From contig CAVUHC010000006.1 of the NCBI GenBank assembly GCA_963741135.1, forward strand, positions 744,001 to 808,000: a stretch of 64,000 nucleotides of DNA, given 5' to 3'. Shown piece by piece: positions 1 through 8,235 of this stretch. The stretch comes from Gp6-AA40 sp963741135. GTDB taxonomy: Bacteria > Acidobacteriota > Vicinamibacteria > Vicinamibacterales > UBA2999. Within the stretch, counting starts at the first letter, position 1. Each line of letters starts with the position of its first letter. A program made the translations under genes and the position numbers. The notes below the pieces were generated by a model. It ran no database searches. It was not told the origin of the DNA and saw nothing but the letters and a program-made list of their open reading frames with translations.

Positions 1-818
1 GCGTGCCGTCCACCGGTCAGCCAACATCGCGAAGCGTCAGCTGCTCGAGCGCTACAAGCACGTGCGCGACGATCATCTGCGCTACATGCAGAAGTGGGGA
101 CTCATCCGGCCCGCGCACCGCGACAACGGCGAGACGCTCTACTCGTTTCCCGACGTCGCGGTCATGCGCCAGGCCGACGAGGCGCTCGGCGACGGCGCGA
201 CCTTCCGCGCGGTGCTCCGCAACCTGCTCGCGTCGCGGGCCGGCCAGCTGGCGTTCGACTTCCGGATCGAGGCGCAGCCGGCCAAGGTGCTGCAGCTCAA
301 GCGACGCGAGCCGCCGCCGCTGGCGGCGCTCATGGATCCGCTCCGCCGGTCGAGGACATCGTCGGCCGAGCAGTACTTCCTGGCCGCGTCGATGCTCGAC
401 GACGGCGACCCGGCAGAATTTCGAGGAGGCGTCGACGGCCTATCGCCGGGCGCTCGGAGATCGATCCGTACCTGGTGCCGGCGCTGATCAACCTCGCCAA
501 CATCCACTACGCGCGCGACGAGATCGCCGAGGCGCAGGCGCTCTACGAGCGCGCGATCGCGCTCGAGCCCGACGTCTTCGAGGCGCACTTCAACCTCGGC
601 AACATCTTTCACGATCTCGGACGCTACCGCGAGGCGCAGGCGCTGCTACCGCGACGCGCTGAAGCTGAATCCCGCGCTACGCCGACGCGCATTTCTATCT
701 GGCGGTGACGCTGGAGAAGAACGGCCAGTCGCAGGAGGCGCGCACCCACTGGCGGGCCTACCAGCAGCTCGCGCCGAACGGCGAGTGGGTGGAGCTGGCG
801 AAGGAATTTTCGGACTAG
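1..818 (+). CDS. MerR-like HTH plus TPR protein, 5' partial, frameshifted
   Basis: The gene enters from the left edge. Frame 2 gives a MerR-type winged-helix segment (LRYMQKWGLIRP, then an NGETLYSFPDV wing) followed by a linker. The rest is TPR-like (ALINLANIHYARDEIAEAQ, HFNLGNIFHDLGRY) and ends EWVELAKEFSD-stop. The TPR part only reads through if the frame is changed near 415, 453, 643 and 678. Each change restores a normal TPR consensus, which points to single-base sequence errors rather than decay. MerR-TPR fusions occur in acidobacteria, and a DNA-binding or protein-interaction role is inferred. The inducer and the true start lie outside the window. A small inverted repeat (GGTTC/GAACC, about 830-850) lies downstream between this gene and the convergent one. 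Confidence 0.6.
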
Positions 819-858
819 CGATCAATGGGTTCGAAGGTCATTGAACCATCCGACCCCT

Positions 859-1095
859 TCAGTAGCTGTAGTCGTCCGGGGATTCCGCTTCTTCGGCGCT
901 CGGCGCAGCTTGTAGTACTGGCACTCGGGGCACCACGCGTCCGCGTCGAACCCGTGCGTCCCGGCGTACGGCTTCACCTCGCGGTGCGTGCAGAACTCCT
1001 GGTTGCCGTTCTCCGCCGGCTGCATCCAGCGGCACGAGCGGAAGCGGACGAACGCCGCCGACTCCGGCACGTCCGAGGTCGCGGGGCGTGACCAT
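859..1095 (-). CDS. Small cysteine/histidine-rich (zinc-ribbon-like) protein, frameshifted
   Basis: About 76 residues. The recognisable core contains SCRWMQPAENG, EFCTHREV and WCPECQYYKLRR, a C/H arrangement that suggests a zinc site. The core is in one frame. The best start (ATG at 1095, MVTP) and the best end (an acidic tail SAEEAESPDDYSY) are in the neighbouring frame, so one base is probably extra near 1083 and one missing near 893. I know no function for it. Small zinc proteins of this kind recur in this window (17838-18116, the tail of 59952-60494). The alternative is a chance reading, but the paired CTH and CPEC motifs argue against that. Confidence 0.45.
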   Translation of the reverse strand: MVTPRDLGRAGVGGVRPLPLVPLDAAGGERQPGVLHAPRGEAVRRDARVRRGRVVPRVPVLQAAPSAEEAESPDDYSY

Positions 1096-1188
1096 CGGCT
1101 CGGGCTGGCGGGCGCGGATTCGTGACCGGGGGCTCGCCGGCGCCGGTCGGGTCGGCACTGGTCGCCGGCGGTAGCCGCAGACGTGTTG

Positions 1189-2465
1189 TTATTGAAGTTG
1201 GACGCCAACGGCTTTCTCCAGCGCGCGAAGCGCGCGCAACTCTTCGGGGGCGACGAGCGTCAGCGCGCTCCCGGTTGATTCGGCGCGGCCGGTGCGGCCG
1301 ACGCGGTGCACGTAGGCTTCGGGTGTGTCGGGCACCTCGAAGTTCACCACGTGCGCGATGCCATCGATGTCGAGGCCGCGGGCGGCGACGTCGGTGGCGA
1401 CCAGCACCGGGTACGTCCCGGTCCTGAAACCCTTCGACGGCGGCCATCCGCTGCTGCTGCGTGCGATCGGCGTGCAGCGCGGCGGTGCGGATCCCCATCC
1501 CGCTCAGGCGCGACGCCAGGCGATCGGCGCCAATCTTCGTCCGGCAGAACACGAGCACGGGTCCCGTCGCCTGGTCGCGCAGCCAGCGCGCGAGCCACTG
1601 CGACCTTTTCGCTCGCCGGCACCGTCTGCACCGCGTGCGTGATCGTCTGCGCCGGCCCGCCGCGGCGGCCGACCTGCACGTACTTCGGATCGCGCAGGAA
1701 CTCCTGCGTCAGCTTCAGCACTTCCGCCGGCATCGTCGCCGAGAAGAGCAGCGTCTGACGCACCGGCGGGCAGCGCCGACAGGATGCGCTGCACGTCGGG
1801 CCAGAAGCCCATGTCGAGCATCCGGTCCGCTTCGTCGAGCACGAGCACCTCGAGCCCGGCGAAGCTCACCGAGTCGTGCCGCATGTGATCCATCAGCCGG
1901 CCGGGCGTGGCGACGACGATGTCGACGCCCGCCCTCAGCGCGCGCTCCTGGATGTCCATCGGCACGCCGCCGAAGACGGCGATGCTCGAGATCGTCGTGT
2001 GATACGTGAGCCCCTGGACCTGGTCCTCGATCTGGACGGCCAGCTCGCGCGTCGGCGCGAGAATCAGCGCGCGCGTCGCCGGCGCGTCGGACCGGACCTT
2101 CGAGCAGGAACCGCTGCAGAATCGGGAACGAGGAACGCGGCGGTCTTGCCGGTGCCCGTTTCGGCGCACGCGATGACGTCGTCGCCGGCCAGCGCGAGCG
2201 GAATCACGCCGCTCTGCACCGATCGTGTCTCCGTCCAGCCGAGGTCGCTGATGCCGCTGAGCAGCCGCGCGTCGAGGTTCAAGCGTGTCGAACGCGATGC
2301 GGCGCCGGGTCGAACGTCCGCGGCTCGTACGCGAGCGTCGTCGGCTCCGGATTCGGCGCGGCGTCGTGTCGGCGCGATGACTGCCGCGACGACCGCGATC
2401 GCCGCGGCGGCCGCTGCGGCGGCTGCGACGTTTGCGGTGATGGGTGCGTTGGTATGCAGTGTCAC
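1189..2465 (-). CDS. DEAD-box RNA helicase, multiply frameshifted
   Basis: ATP-dependent RNA helicase of the RhlE/DeaD type. All core motifs are visible in order: AETGTGKTAAFLVP (I), APTRELAVQI (Ia), TPGRL (Ib), LDEADRMLDMGF (II), LFSATMP (III), MLVFCRTKIGADRL (IV), ATDVAARGLDI (V) and HRVGRTGRA (VI). The protein ends ALEKAVGVQLQ soon after motif VI, so it has only a short C-terminal tail. The pieces sit in different frames, with breaks near 2293, 2125, 1760, 1590 and 1410. The start is uncertain. A GTG at 2465, just after the infA stop, is the simplest choice and would give an Ala- or Arg-rich N-terminal extension. It lies immediately downstream of infA on the same strand and is presumably co-transcribed, which would suit a role in ribosome or mRNA remodelling. 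Confidence 0.8.
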
Positions 2466-2472
2466 GCGGCGG

Positions 2473-2691
2473 CTATCGTGCGCGGAAGGTGATGATGCCG
2501 CGGACCGGATCGTAGGGAGAGACGCCAACGGTCACGCGATCACCGGGAACGACCTTGATGCGGAAGCGGCGCATCCGGCCGCTCAACTGCGCGAGCACTT
2601 CGTGACCGGCATCACACTGCACTCGATACAGCCCGCCGGAGTGCACCGCCACGACGGTTCCTTGCATGTCGATCAGATCGTCTTTGCTCAA
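2473..2691 (-). CDS. infA: Translation initiation factor IF-1
   Basis: 72 residues, the normal length of IF-1, with the single OB-fold recognisable from DMQGTVVAVHSGGLYRV, LAQLSGRMRRFRI, PGDRVTVGVSPYDP and RGIITFR. IF-1 binds the A site of the 30S subunit during initiation. Translation starts at a TTG codon (2691) preceded by an AAGGATGAG ribosome-binding site. It is first in a probable two-gene unit with the DEAD-box helicase. The promoter is unusual: a perfect sigma-54 -24/-12 element (2716-2731) sits with its predicted start site about 14 nt before the TTG. The preceding gene is also on the minus strand and ends at 2756, so read-through is possible too. Confidence 0.95.
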   Translation of the reverse strand: MSKDDLIDMQGTVVAVHSGGLYRVQCDAGHEVLAQLSGRMRRFRIKVVPGDRVTVGVSPYDPVRGIITFRAR

Positions 2692-2715
2692 TAGCTCATC
2701 CTTTCACGCAAATCT

Positions 2716-2731
2716 AGCAATGAGTGTGCCA
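2716..2731 (-). promoter_or_regulatory. Sigma-54 promoter of infA
   Basis: On the minus strand the sequence is TGGCACACTCATTGCT. It matches the sigma-54 consensus TGGCACR-N4-TTGCW at every defined position, with GG and GC separated by exactly 10 nt. The predicted transcription start is near 2705, leaving a short leader with the ribosome-binding site. Promoter activity is inferred from sequence. Confidence 0.7.
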
Positions 2732-2755
2732 CACGCGACGGGCGAGGCGCAACGC

Positions 2756-5337
2756 TTAACAAAATTTATTATTTTCAGCAGCGATTTCACGTCGAGCGCT
2801 CGCACTTCTCGCCGCGAGCGCGGCATAGTCCTCGCCGCGCAGACGCATCGGGGCGCCGAACGCCACGCGGACGCGGCCCGGCGTCGCCATTTTCGCCTTC
2901 GATGTGGAGCACGCGATCGACACCATCGAGCCGCACCGGGACCACGGGCACGTCCAGCCGCGCGGCAATCATCCCGATGCCGCCGCGGAACGGCCTTGAT
3001 GTCGCCGGTCGCCGACCGCTCACCCTCCGGAAAGATCAGGATCGACCAGCCCTCGCCGGTGAGCTCGCCGATGTAGGCGCAGCGTCTGCCGCGCGCCCGC
3101 TTCGCGCTGCGGGAGTGGGAAACGCGTTGAAGTAGAACGCCGCCAGGTAGTAGTTCACCGAGTTCGTGAACCACTGCCGCCAGGTGTGCCCCTCGGGAAA
3201 GAAATGCGCCTTGAAGAACTCCTTCGCCATGGCCGGCGCGACACGCGCGCGCATGCGCGCCGGGCAGCGCCGCGAGGATCACCGGCACGTCCATGTGGCT
3301 TTGATGATTCGCGGCGAAGATCACCGGACCGTCGAGATCCTGCAGATGCTCGCGTCCTTCGACGCGCATCCAGCGCGAACACGCGCGCGAGCGGCAGGAT
3401 CCAGGTGGCCAGCGACAGCCGCCGGATGACGCGCACCGGCCACGTGCGGTTCCACGAGGGAAAGTCGACCGGCTCCGCGACCTCCTCCGATGGACGGCGC
3501 ATGCTCGACGAGCTGCTTGAGATCGGCGACGCTCGCCGCCTCGGCGAAGCGGCCTTCGTCGAGGCGCGTCTGAAACCGATCCTCGAGCGCGATCATCAGC
3601 TCGACGCGCTCGAGCGAGCTGAGGCCGAGCTCCTCGAGCGTCGTGGCGCCGCTGACGTCGCGGCCGTGCGCGAAGCGCGCGATGAGCGATTCGAGCGTGT
3701 CGCCGGAGGCCGGCCGCGGCGGGCTGCTCGCCGATCGCACCCAGTCGCGTAGCGACGCGCGTTTGAGCTTCCGCGTCCCTTCGGTGCGCGGCAGTTCCCC
3801 GGTCGTCCAGACCGACGCCGCGCGAATGCGCTGATGATCCTGCAGCCGGCCGTTGGCGGCGCGAACGATCGGCATCGGGCTCGATGCCAGGGTCGAGCAC
3901 GAGCACCGCATGCACGCGCTCGTCGGTCCCGTGCGCCACGCCGACGACCGCCGACTCGCGCACGCCCGGCAGCTCGTTCAGCACGCGCTCGACGTCCTCG
4001 GGGAAGACGTTCAACCCCTCGGGCGTGACGATCATTTCCTTCTTGCGGCCCTTGATGAAGAGCCGCCCCTGGGCGTCGCGTTCGCCGATGTCGCCGGTGT
4101 GCAGCCAGCCGTCGCGTCGAAGACCGCGTCGGGATCGGGGATCGGGGATCCGGGATCCGCTTGGGATTCGGGATTCTGGGATTCGCTTGGGATTTGGGAT
4201 TTTCGTAATACCCGCTCGTCACGTTTTCGCCGCGCACGAGGATCTCGCCGTCGTCGGCGATGCGGACTTCGACGCCTTCGATCGGCGTGCCCACCGATCC
4301 CTTGCTGGTCTTGAACGGATGGTTCAGCGTGACGATCGGCGCGGTTTCCGTTAGCCCGTACCCCTGGATGACCGCGAACCCCATTCGCCGCCAGAACTCC
4401 TCGAGATCGGGCGGCAGCGGCGCGGCGCCGACGACGAACGCCCAGAACTTCAAACCGAACGCCGAGTGTGCGCGGCGATAGCGCCACCAGCGTCCGGGAA
4501 TCGAGATGCCCGGCGGGCGGCGCATCCGCCGACTCCGGCCACGCGCGCGTGGCGTGGTCGCGCAGCACGTCGAGCATTTTCGGCACGCACACCAGCACCG
4601 AGATGCGCCGTGACTTGATCAGCTGCAGGATGTCGTGCGGGTTGAAGCTGCGCGTGAAGATGACGGTGCCGCGCACCATCGGCGGGATGCTGGTGGCCAT
4701 CGACTGGCCGAACATGTGGCTGAGCGGCAGCAGGTTCAGGAAGCGAAGCGGATGAAACGGCCACGCGTATTTCCGGTATTTCAGGATCTCGCGCTCGACG
4801 GGAACGATGTTCGCGAGCACGTTGCGATGGCGGATGACGACGCCCTTCGGCTCGGCCGTTGCGCCGGACGTGAAGATGATCTGTGTGATGTCGTCGCGCG
4901 AGATGGCGACTGCCGGCATCGGGCCGTCGGCGCGCCAGTCGAGATCCGCGAACTGCCACCGTACCGCGTCGCCAAAATCGGCGTCCGGCGTTCGCGGCAC
5001 GTCGTCACCGACGAGCACCACCCGTGCCTCGACGAGCGCGCGGACCTTCGCTGACGAATTCCGGCGATGACCGGTAGTCGATCGGGACGACGATGACGCC
5101 GGAGATGAGGCAGCCCCAGTAGCACGCGACCCACTCGGGACGGTTCTCGCCCCAGAACACCACCTTGTCGCCCTTGCGCAGGCCGGCGGCCGCGAGCCTG
5201 GCCGCCAAACCGCGCGCTGCGCGCCCGACGTCCTCGTAGCTGTGACTCCGCCGGCGATACCCATCGTCGTACACGAGAAACTCCCCACGGATCGTGATGA
5301 GGTCGCGAAAGAAGTCGATCAGCGTGTCGCGCTGCAT
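2756..5337 (-). CDS. Acyl-AMP ligase - acyl carrier protein - PlsC acyltransferase fusion, multiply frameshifted
   Basis: About 850 residues in three parts. The N-terminal half is an AMP-binding ligase with IIFTSGATAEPKGVV (P-loop), QGYGLTETAP, GEILVRGENVTSGYYE and KGRKKEMIVTPEGLNVFPED. Next comes an acyl carrier domain with the phosphopantetheine motif LEELGLSSLERVELM. The C-terminal third is a PlsC-type acyltransferase (ANHQSHMD, LIFPEGERS), ending SARREIAAENNKFC. A likely role is to activate a fatty acid, load it on the carrier domain and transfer it to lysophospholipid or glycerol phosphate (inference). The ATG at 5337 (MQRDTLIDFFRDL) was chosen because similarity starts there. At least eight frame changes are needed. 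A heptad repeat array (4132-4205) adds about 25 residues, rich in Pro, Ser and Arg, between the SGYYE motif and the following D-[GW] hinge region. It is divergent from the DisA_N-like gene. Confidence 0.75.
4132..4205. repeat. GGGATYN heptad array inside the acyl-AMP ligase gene
   Basis: Tandem 7-mers GGGATCG, GGGATCC, GGGATTC and GGGATTT are interrupted twice by GCTT. The array is inside the ligase coding region, where it encodes an extra low-complexity stretch (NPRIPNPKRIPDPRSPIP) not expected between the ligase core and its C-terminal subdomain. The same heptads occur between genes at 46157-46194. Runs of GGG spaced by four bases have quadruplex potential. Confidence 0.8.
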
Positions 5338-5351
5338 CTGGGCATTATCAT

Positions 5352-5437
5352 GCGTAGGCTGGATCCAGTCCGCCTTCGCCCTTCGGCTTCGGCGAGACTC
5401 GCCGTAGCGCGGAGGCGGTTGGACCCGGCCCCGACTC
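5352..5437. repeat. Imperfect long inverted repeat in the divergent promoter region
   Basis: The arms GGATCCAGTCCGCCTTCGC and GCGGAGGCGGTTGGACC flank a loop containing CTTCGGCTTCGGCGAG. It fills most of the 101-bp gap between the divergent ligase and DisA_N-like genes and would have to accommodate promoters for both. It looks like a dispersed palindromic element, but only one copy is in the window. Confidence 0.45.
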
Positions 5438-5438
5438 A

Positions 5439-6812
5439 ATGTCTCTTCCACCCGCTCTTGCGCTCGGAACGTTCTACGAAGGCGTGATGCAGGCGGCGCT
5501 ACGGCAATTCTTCAGCCGTGCGACGCTCGAGATCGAGCCAGCGGCTACGCCGTCCTCGTCGCTCGAGCAGCCGCTGACCATCGAGCCGTCACCCGATCCA
5601 ACCACGCTGATCATCTGCTGGACAGGGACGCGGTACAAGCTGCACACGTCGGGACGCTGGGCGTTCACCCCGCATGAAGTCCGGGTTGCGCGGGCCATCG
5701 GCGCCGTAATCAGCGCGCGGTACCGCGCGATCCTCAACCCGCAGCTGGCAGCGGAGCGCGGTGAGCTCTTTCGCGGGCAGATCGAGGATCGCTACGTCGG
5801 CGCGTTTCTTGACGAGCGACCGTACGCGCAAGACCTCGACGACCACCGAGTCGATCGGATTGCGTCAGTGATCGAGATGCTGCGTCTCGCCGCGCTGTCA
5901 AGCTACGAGAACCGCCCGATCTCGACTGGCATTCTCATGCTCGATGGAGCGCACGATCCGTGTCGCCCGGAGCTCGCGCCGCGGGAACGCGTGCTCGCGT
6001 ACCTGGAGTCGCTGACCTCGATCAAGAGTTTCTATCGACTTGCCGACGGCGTCCGCACGGTGTTTCTCGCCGATTCCGAAGGACGGCTGCTCGACATCAT
6101 CGACATCGACCGCTGGAGCCTGCAGATGTGTCCCGAGGCGATCCTGGAGGTGCCGGGCGCGAAGGCCTACCAGGCGCACGCGCGCGCGACGCTCGAGCAG
6201 CGGAGCGTCTGCGTCGTGCTCAGCCCGTCGCGCGAGATCAAAGTGTTTGCCGAGGGCGCGGAGGTGTTCGCGTTCCGCGGCGCTGCGTGGCATCTGCTCG
6301 ACCTGAAGGCAAAGTTCGAGCTGTGGGCGGAAGCGGTCGGGAACGGGCCGTTGGCGCTGCGACTGTTTCAGACGGCGCTCGACCTTGCTGACGCTCGCGA
6401 TGGTGCGCTCTTCGTGGTCGTCCGAGATCCGGCGGAGGCCGTACCGCAGCTGGTCGCGCCGGCGGACCGCCTCGACATCTGCGCGCGGCCGGAGCAGTTC
6501 GCTGCACCCGTGCCCTCTCGCCGGGAGGTGCTGCATCTGCTCGAAGGGCGATCTGCAACCGCCCTCGACCCGAGCGTGCTGTCCACGCTTGCCTCGCTGG
6601 ACGGTGCGGTCGTCGTCGACCGCGAGGCGCGGCTGCTGGCTGCCGGCGCCATCCTGCGACACCCGCCGTCGGATGAACCGGAACTGGGCGATATCGTAGA
6701 AGGTGCGCGCACCACGGCCGCAATGGCCGCCAGCAAGTTCGGGCCCGTGCTGAAGGTGAGCGAAGACGGGATGATCACCTTCTACGATCGCGAACGTGTC
6801 TGGGATATCTGA
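5439..6812 (+). CDS. DisA_N (diadenylate cyclase-like) domain protein with degenerate RHR motif
   Basis: 457 residues in an intact frame. The first 330 residues have no family I can name. The last 100 resemble the nucleotide-binding DisA_N/DAC domain: LASLDGAVVVDREARLLAAGAIL matches the DGA strand, and EGARTTAAMAASKFGPVLKVSEDGMITFY matches the region that carries RHR in active cyclases. Here RHR reads RTT, so the His and second Arg that hold the nucleotide phosphates are replaced. In active enzymes two ATP are joined to c-di-AMP. This protein may have lost that activity and bind or sense a nucleotide instead (inference). No membrane segment or signal peptide is evident. It is divergent from the acyl-AMP ligase fusion and followed by a heptad repeat. 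Confidence 0.6.
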   Translation: MSLPPALALGTFYEGVMQAALRQFFSRATLEIEPAATPSSSLEQPLTIEPSPDPTTLIICWTGTRYKLHTSGRWAFTPHEVRVARAIGAVISARYRAILNPQLAAERGELFRGQIEDRYVGAFLDERPYAQDLDDHRVDRIASVIEMLRLAALSSYENRPISTGILMLDGAHDPCRPELAPRERVLAYLESLTSIKSFYRLADGVRTVFLADSEGRLLDIIDIDRWSLQMCPEAILEVPGAKAYQAHARATLEQRSVCVVLSPSREIKVFAEGAEVFAFRGAAWHLLDLKAKFELWAEAVGNGPLALRLFQTALDLADARDGALFVVVRDPAEAVPQLVAPADRLDICARPEQFAAPVPSRREVLHLLEGRSATALDPSVLSTLASLDGAVVVDREARLLAAGAILRHPPSDEPELGDIVEGARTTAAMAASKFGPVLKVSEDGMITFYDRERVWDI

Positions 6813-6816
6813 ATCT

Positions 6817-6855
6817 CAAGGGGTTAGGGGTTAGGGATTAGGGGGAAGGGGTTAG
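6817..6855. repeat. GGGGTTA heptad array
   Basis: Tandem copies and variants of GGGGTTA/GGGATTA/GGGGGAA fill the whole 43-bp gap between the DisA_N-like stop codon and the ATG of the acyl-CoA dehydrogenase, which directly abuts the last GGGGTTAG. Four or more G-runs on one strand could form a quadruplex in the leader of the downstream gene. Confidence 0.85.
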
Positions 6856-8069
6856 ATGGACTTCGAGGTACAGCGCGCGGACGACGAAGTACCTGGATCA
6901 GGTGCGGTCCTTCATAGACGCGCACATTCTGCCCAGCGAGGCCCTATACGCGCAGCAGGTGGAATCCGCCGTCGTCCCGGTGGACGGTGCCGCCGGTGAT
7001 GGAGGAGCTCAAAGCCAGAGCACGTCGGGAAGGGCTCTGGAACCTGTTCTTGCCCGAGAGCGAGTACGGGCCCGGCCTCACCAACCTCGAATACGCCCCG
7101 ATCTGCGAGCTGATGGGACGGGCACCGATCGCGCCCGAGGTGTTTAACTGCTCGTTTCCTGATACCGGCAACATGGAAGTTCTCGTGCGGTACGGTACCC
7201 CCGACCAGAAGCAGCAATGGCTGGCGCCACTGCTCGAGGGAACGATCCGCTCCGCGTTTGCGATGACCGAGCCGGACGTCGCCTCCTCGGACGCCACCAA
7301 CATCCAGGCGTCGATCGTCCGCGACGGTGCCGAGTACGTCATCAACGGCCGCAAGTGGTGGACGTCTGGCATCGGCGATCCGCGGTGCACGCTTCTCATC
7401 TTCATGGGCAAGACCGATCCGCAGAATCAGGATCGCCACAAGCAGCAGTCGATGATTCTGATCCCGCGCGAGACGCCCGGCATCACGCTGGTGCGGATGC
7501 TCAATGTGTTCGGCTATGACGACGCGCCGCACGGACATGGCGAGCTGCTGTTCGAGAACGTGCGCGTGCCGGCGGCGAACCTGCTCCTTGGCGAAGGACG
7601 CGGCTTCGAGATCGCGCAAGGGAGGCTCGGGCCCGGACGCATTCATCACTGCATGCGGCAGATTGGCGTGGCGGAGCGGGCGTTGGAGCTGATGTGCCGC
7701 CGGGCCCGCGAGCGCGTTGCGTTCGGGAAGCCGCTGAGCGAGAACGACATCACCCAGGAGCGGATCGCTCAGGCACGCATCGAGATCGATCGTGCCCGGC
7801 TTCTGGTGCTGCATGCAGCATGGGTGATGGACACGTACGGCAACAAGGCGGCCCGGCTGGCGATCGCCGAAATCAAGGTGGCCGTACCCGATATGACGTC
7901 GCGCGTGCTCGACTGGGCGATCCAGCTGTTCGGGGCCGCGGGGGTCAGTCAGATGTTCCCCCTGGCATACCTGGCAGCCACGGCGCGCACGATGCGCATC
8001 CTCGATGGACCGGACGAAGTGCACCGCCGGCAAATTGCGCAGCTGGAACTTCGCAAGTACGCCCCGTAG
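6856..8069 (+). CDS. Acyl-CoA dehydrogenase, ACAD10/11-like, frameshifted near the 5' end
   Basis: Flavin-dependent dehydrogenase that introduces the alpha-beta double bond in an acyl-CoA. The main frame from 6987 carries FAMTEPDVASSDATNIQ (the FAD/substrate loop), GRKWWTSG, GPGRIHHCMRQIG and the C-terminal IQLFGAAGVSQMFPLAYLAATAR with RILDGPDEVHR. The first 40 residues (MDFEVQ, then KYLDQVRSFIDAHILPSEALY) are in other frames, with breaks near 6890 and 6980. The ATG at 6856 lies at the end of the heptad array. It resembles the dehydrogenase half of eukaryotic ACAD10/11, whose other half is an APH-like kinase. That half is present as a separate gene at 10516-11670, so 4-hydroxy-fatty acid degradation is a plausible role (inference). 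Confidence 0.85.
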
Positions 8070-8104
8070 TGCTGAATGCTCAGTTTCGTACTTGCCATTC
8101 AGCA
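8070..8104. terminator. Hairpin downstream of the acyl-CoA dehydrogenase
   Basis: The arms TGCTGAATG and CATTCAGCA (9 bp, perfect) are separated by 17 nt and begin one base after the stop codon. There is no T-run, so it may be a transcript-end stabilising hairpin rather than a full intrinsic terminator. Confidence 0.45.
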
Positions 8105-8169
8105 TTGGTGGTGTTCATCCTCCCGTCATCAACGGCACGCTAGACTCCCCGGACCCGTCCGACCAAGCC

Positions 8170-8213
8170 ACAGAGAGACACAGGGAATCCGAGTTATGCC
8201 CGTGTGTCTCTGT
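8170..8213. repeat. Imperfect inverted repeat ACAGAGA/TCTCTGT
   Basis: The arms ACAGAGAGACACAGGG and CCCGTGTGTCTCTGT pair imperfectly around a 13-nt loop. The element lies 23 bp before the TTG start of the DUF5916 gene. The period-8 CACAGAGA sequence resembles dispersed oligonucleotide repeats found between genes in other bacteria. No promoter match was found in this 166-bp gap. Confidence 0.4.
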
Positions 8214-8235
8214 AGCCCGTTATTCCAAAGGATTC

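Noticed and set aside
825..855. tRNA-like GGTTCGAA segment
   Set aside because: No cloverleaf can be formed around it and no acceptor stem is present.
2704..5451. Pseudogene call for the acyl-AMP ligase fusion
   Set aside because: All catalytic motifs are kept across frame breaks and other genes in nearby stretches show the same type of break, so sequence error is more likely.
6817..6855. GGGGTTA runs could be true telomere sequence of a linear replicon
   Set aside because: Genes continue on both sides, the arrays are short, and similar arrays occur at several internal sites.
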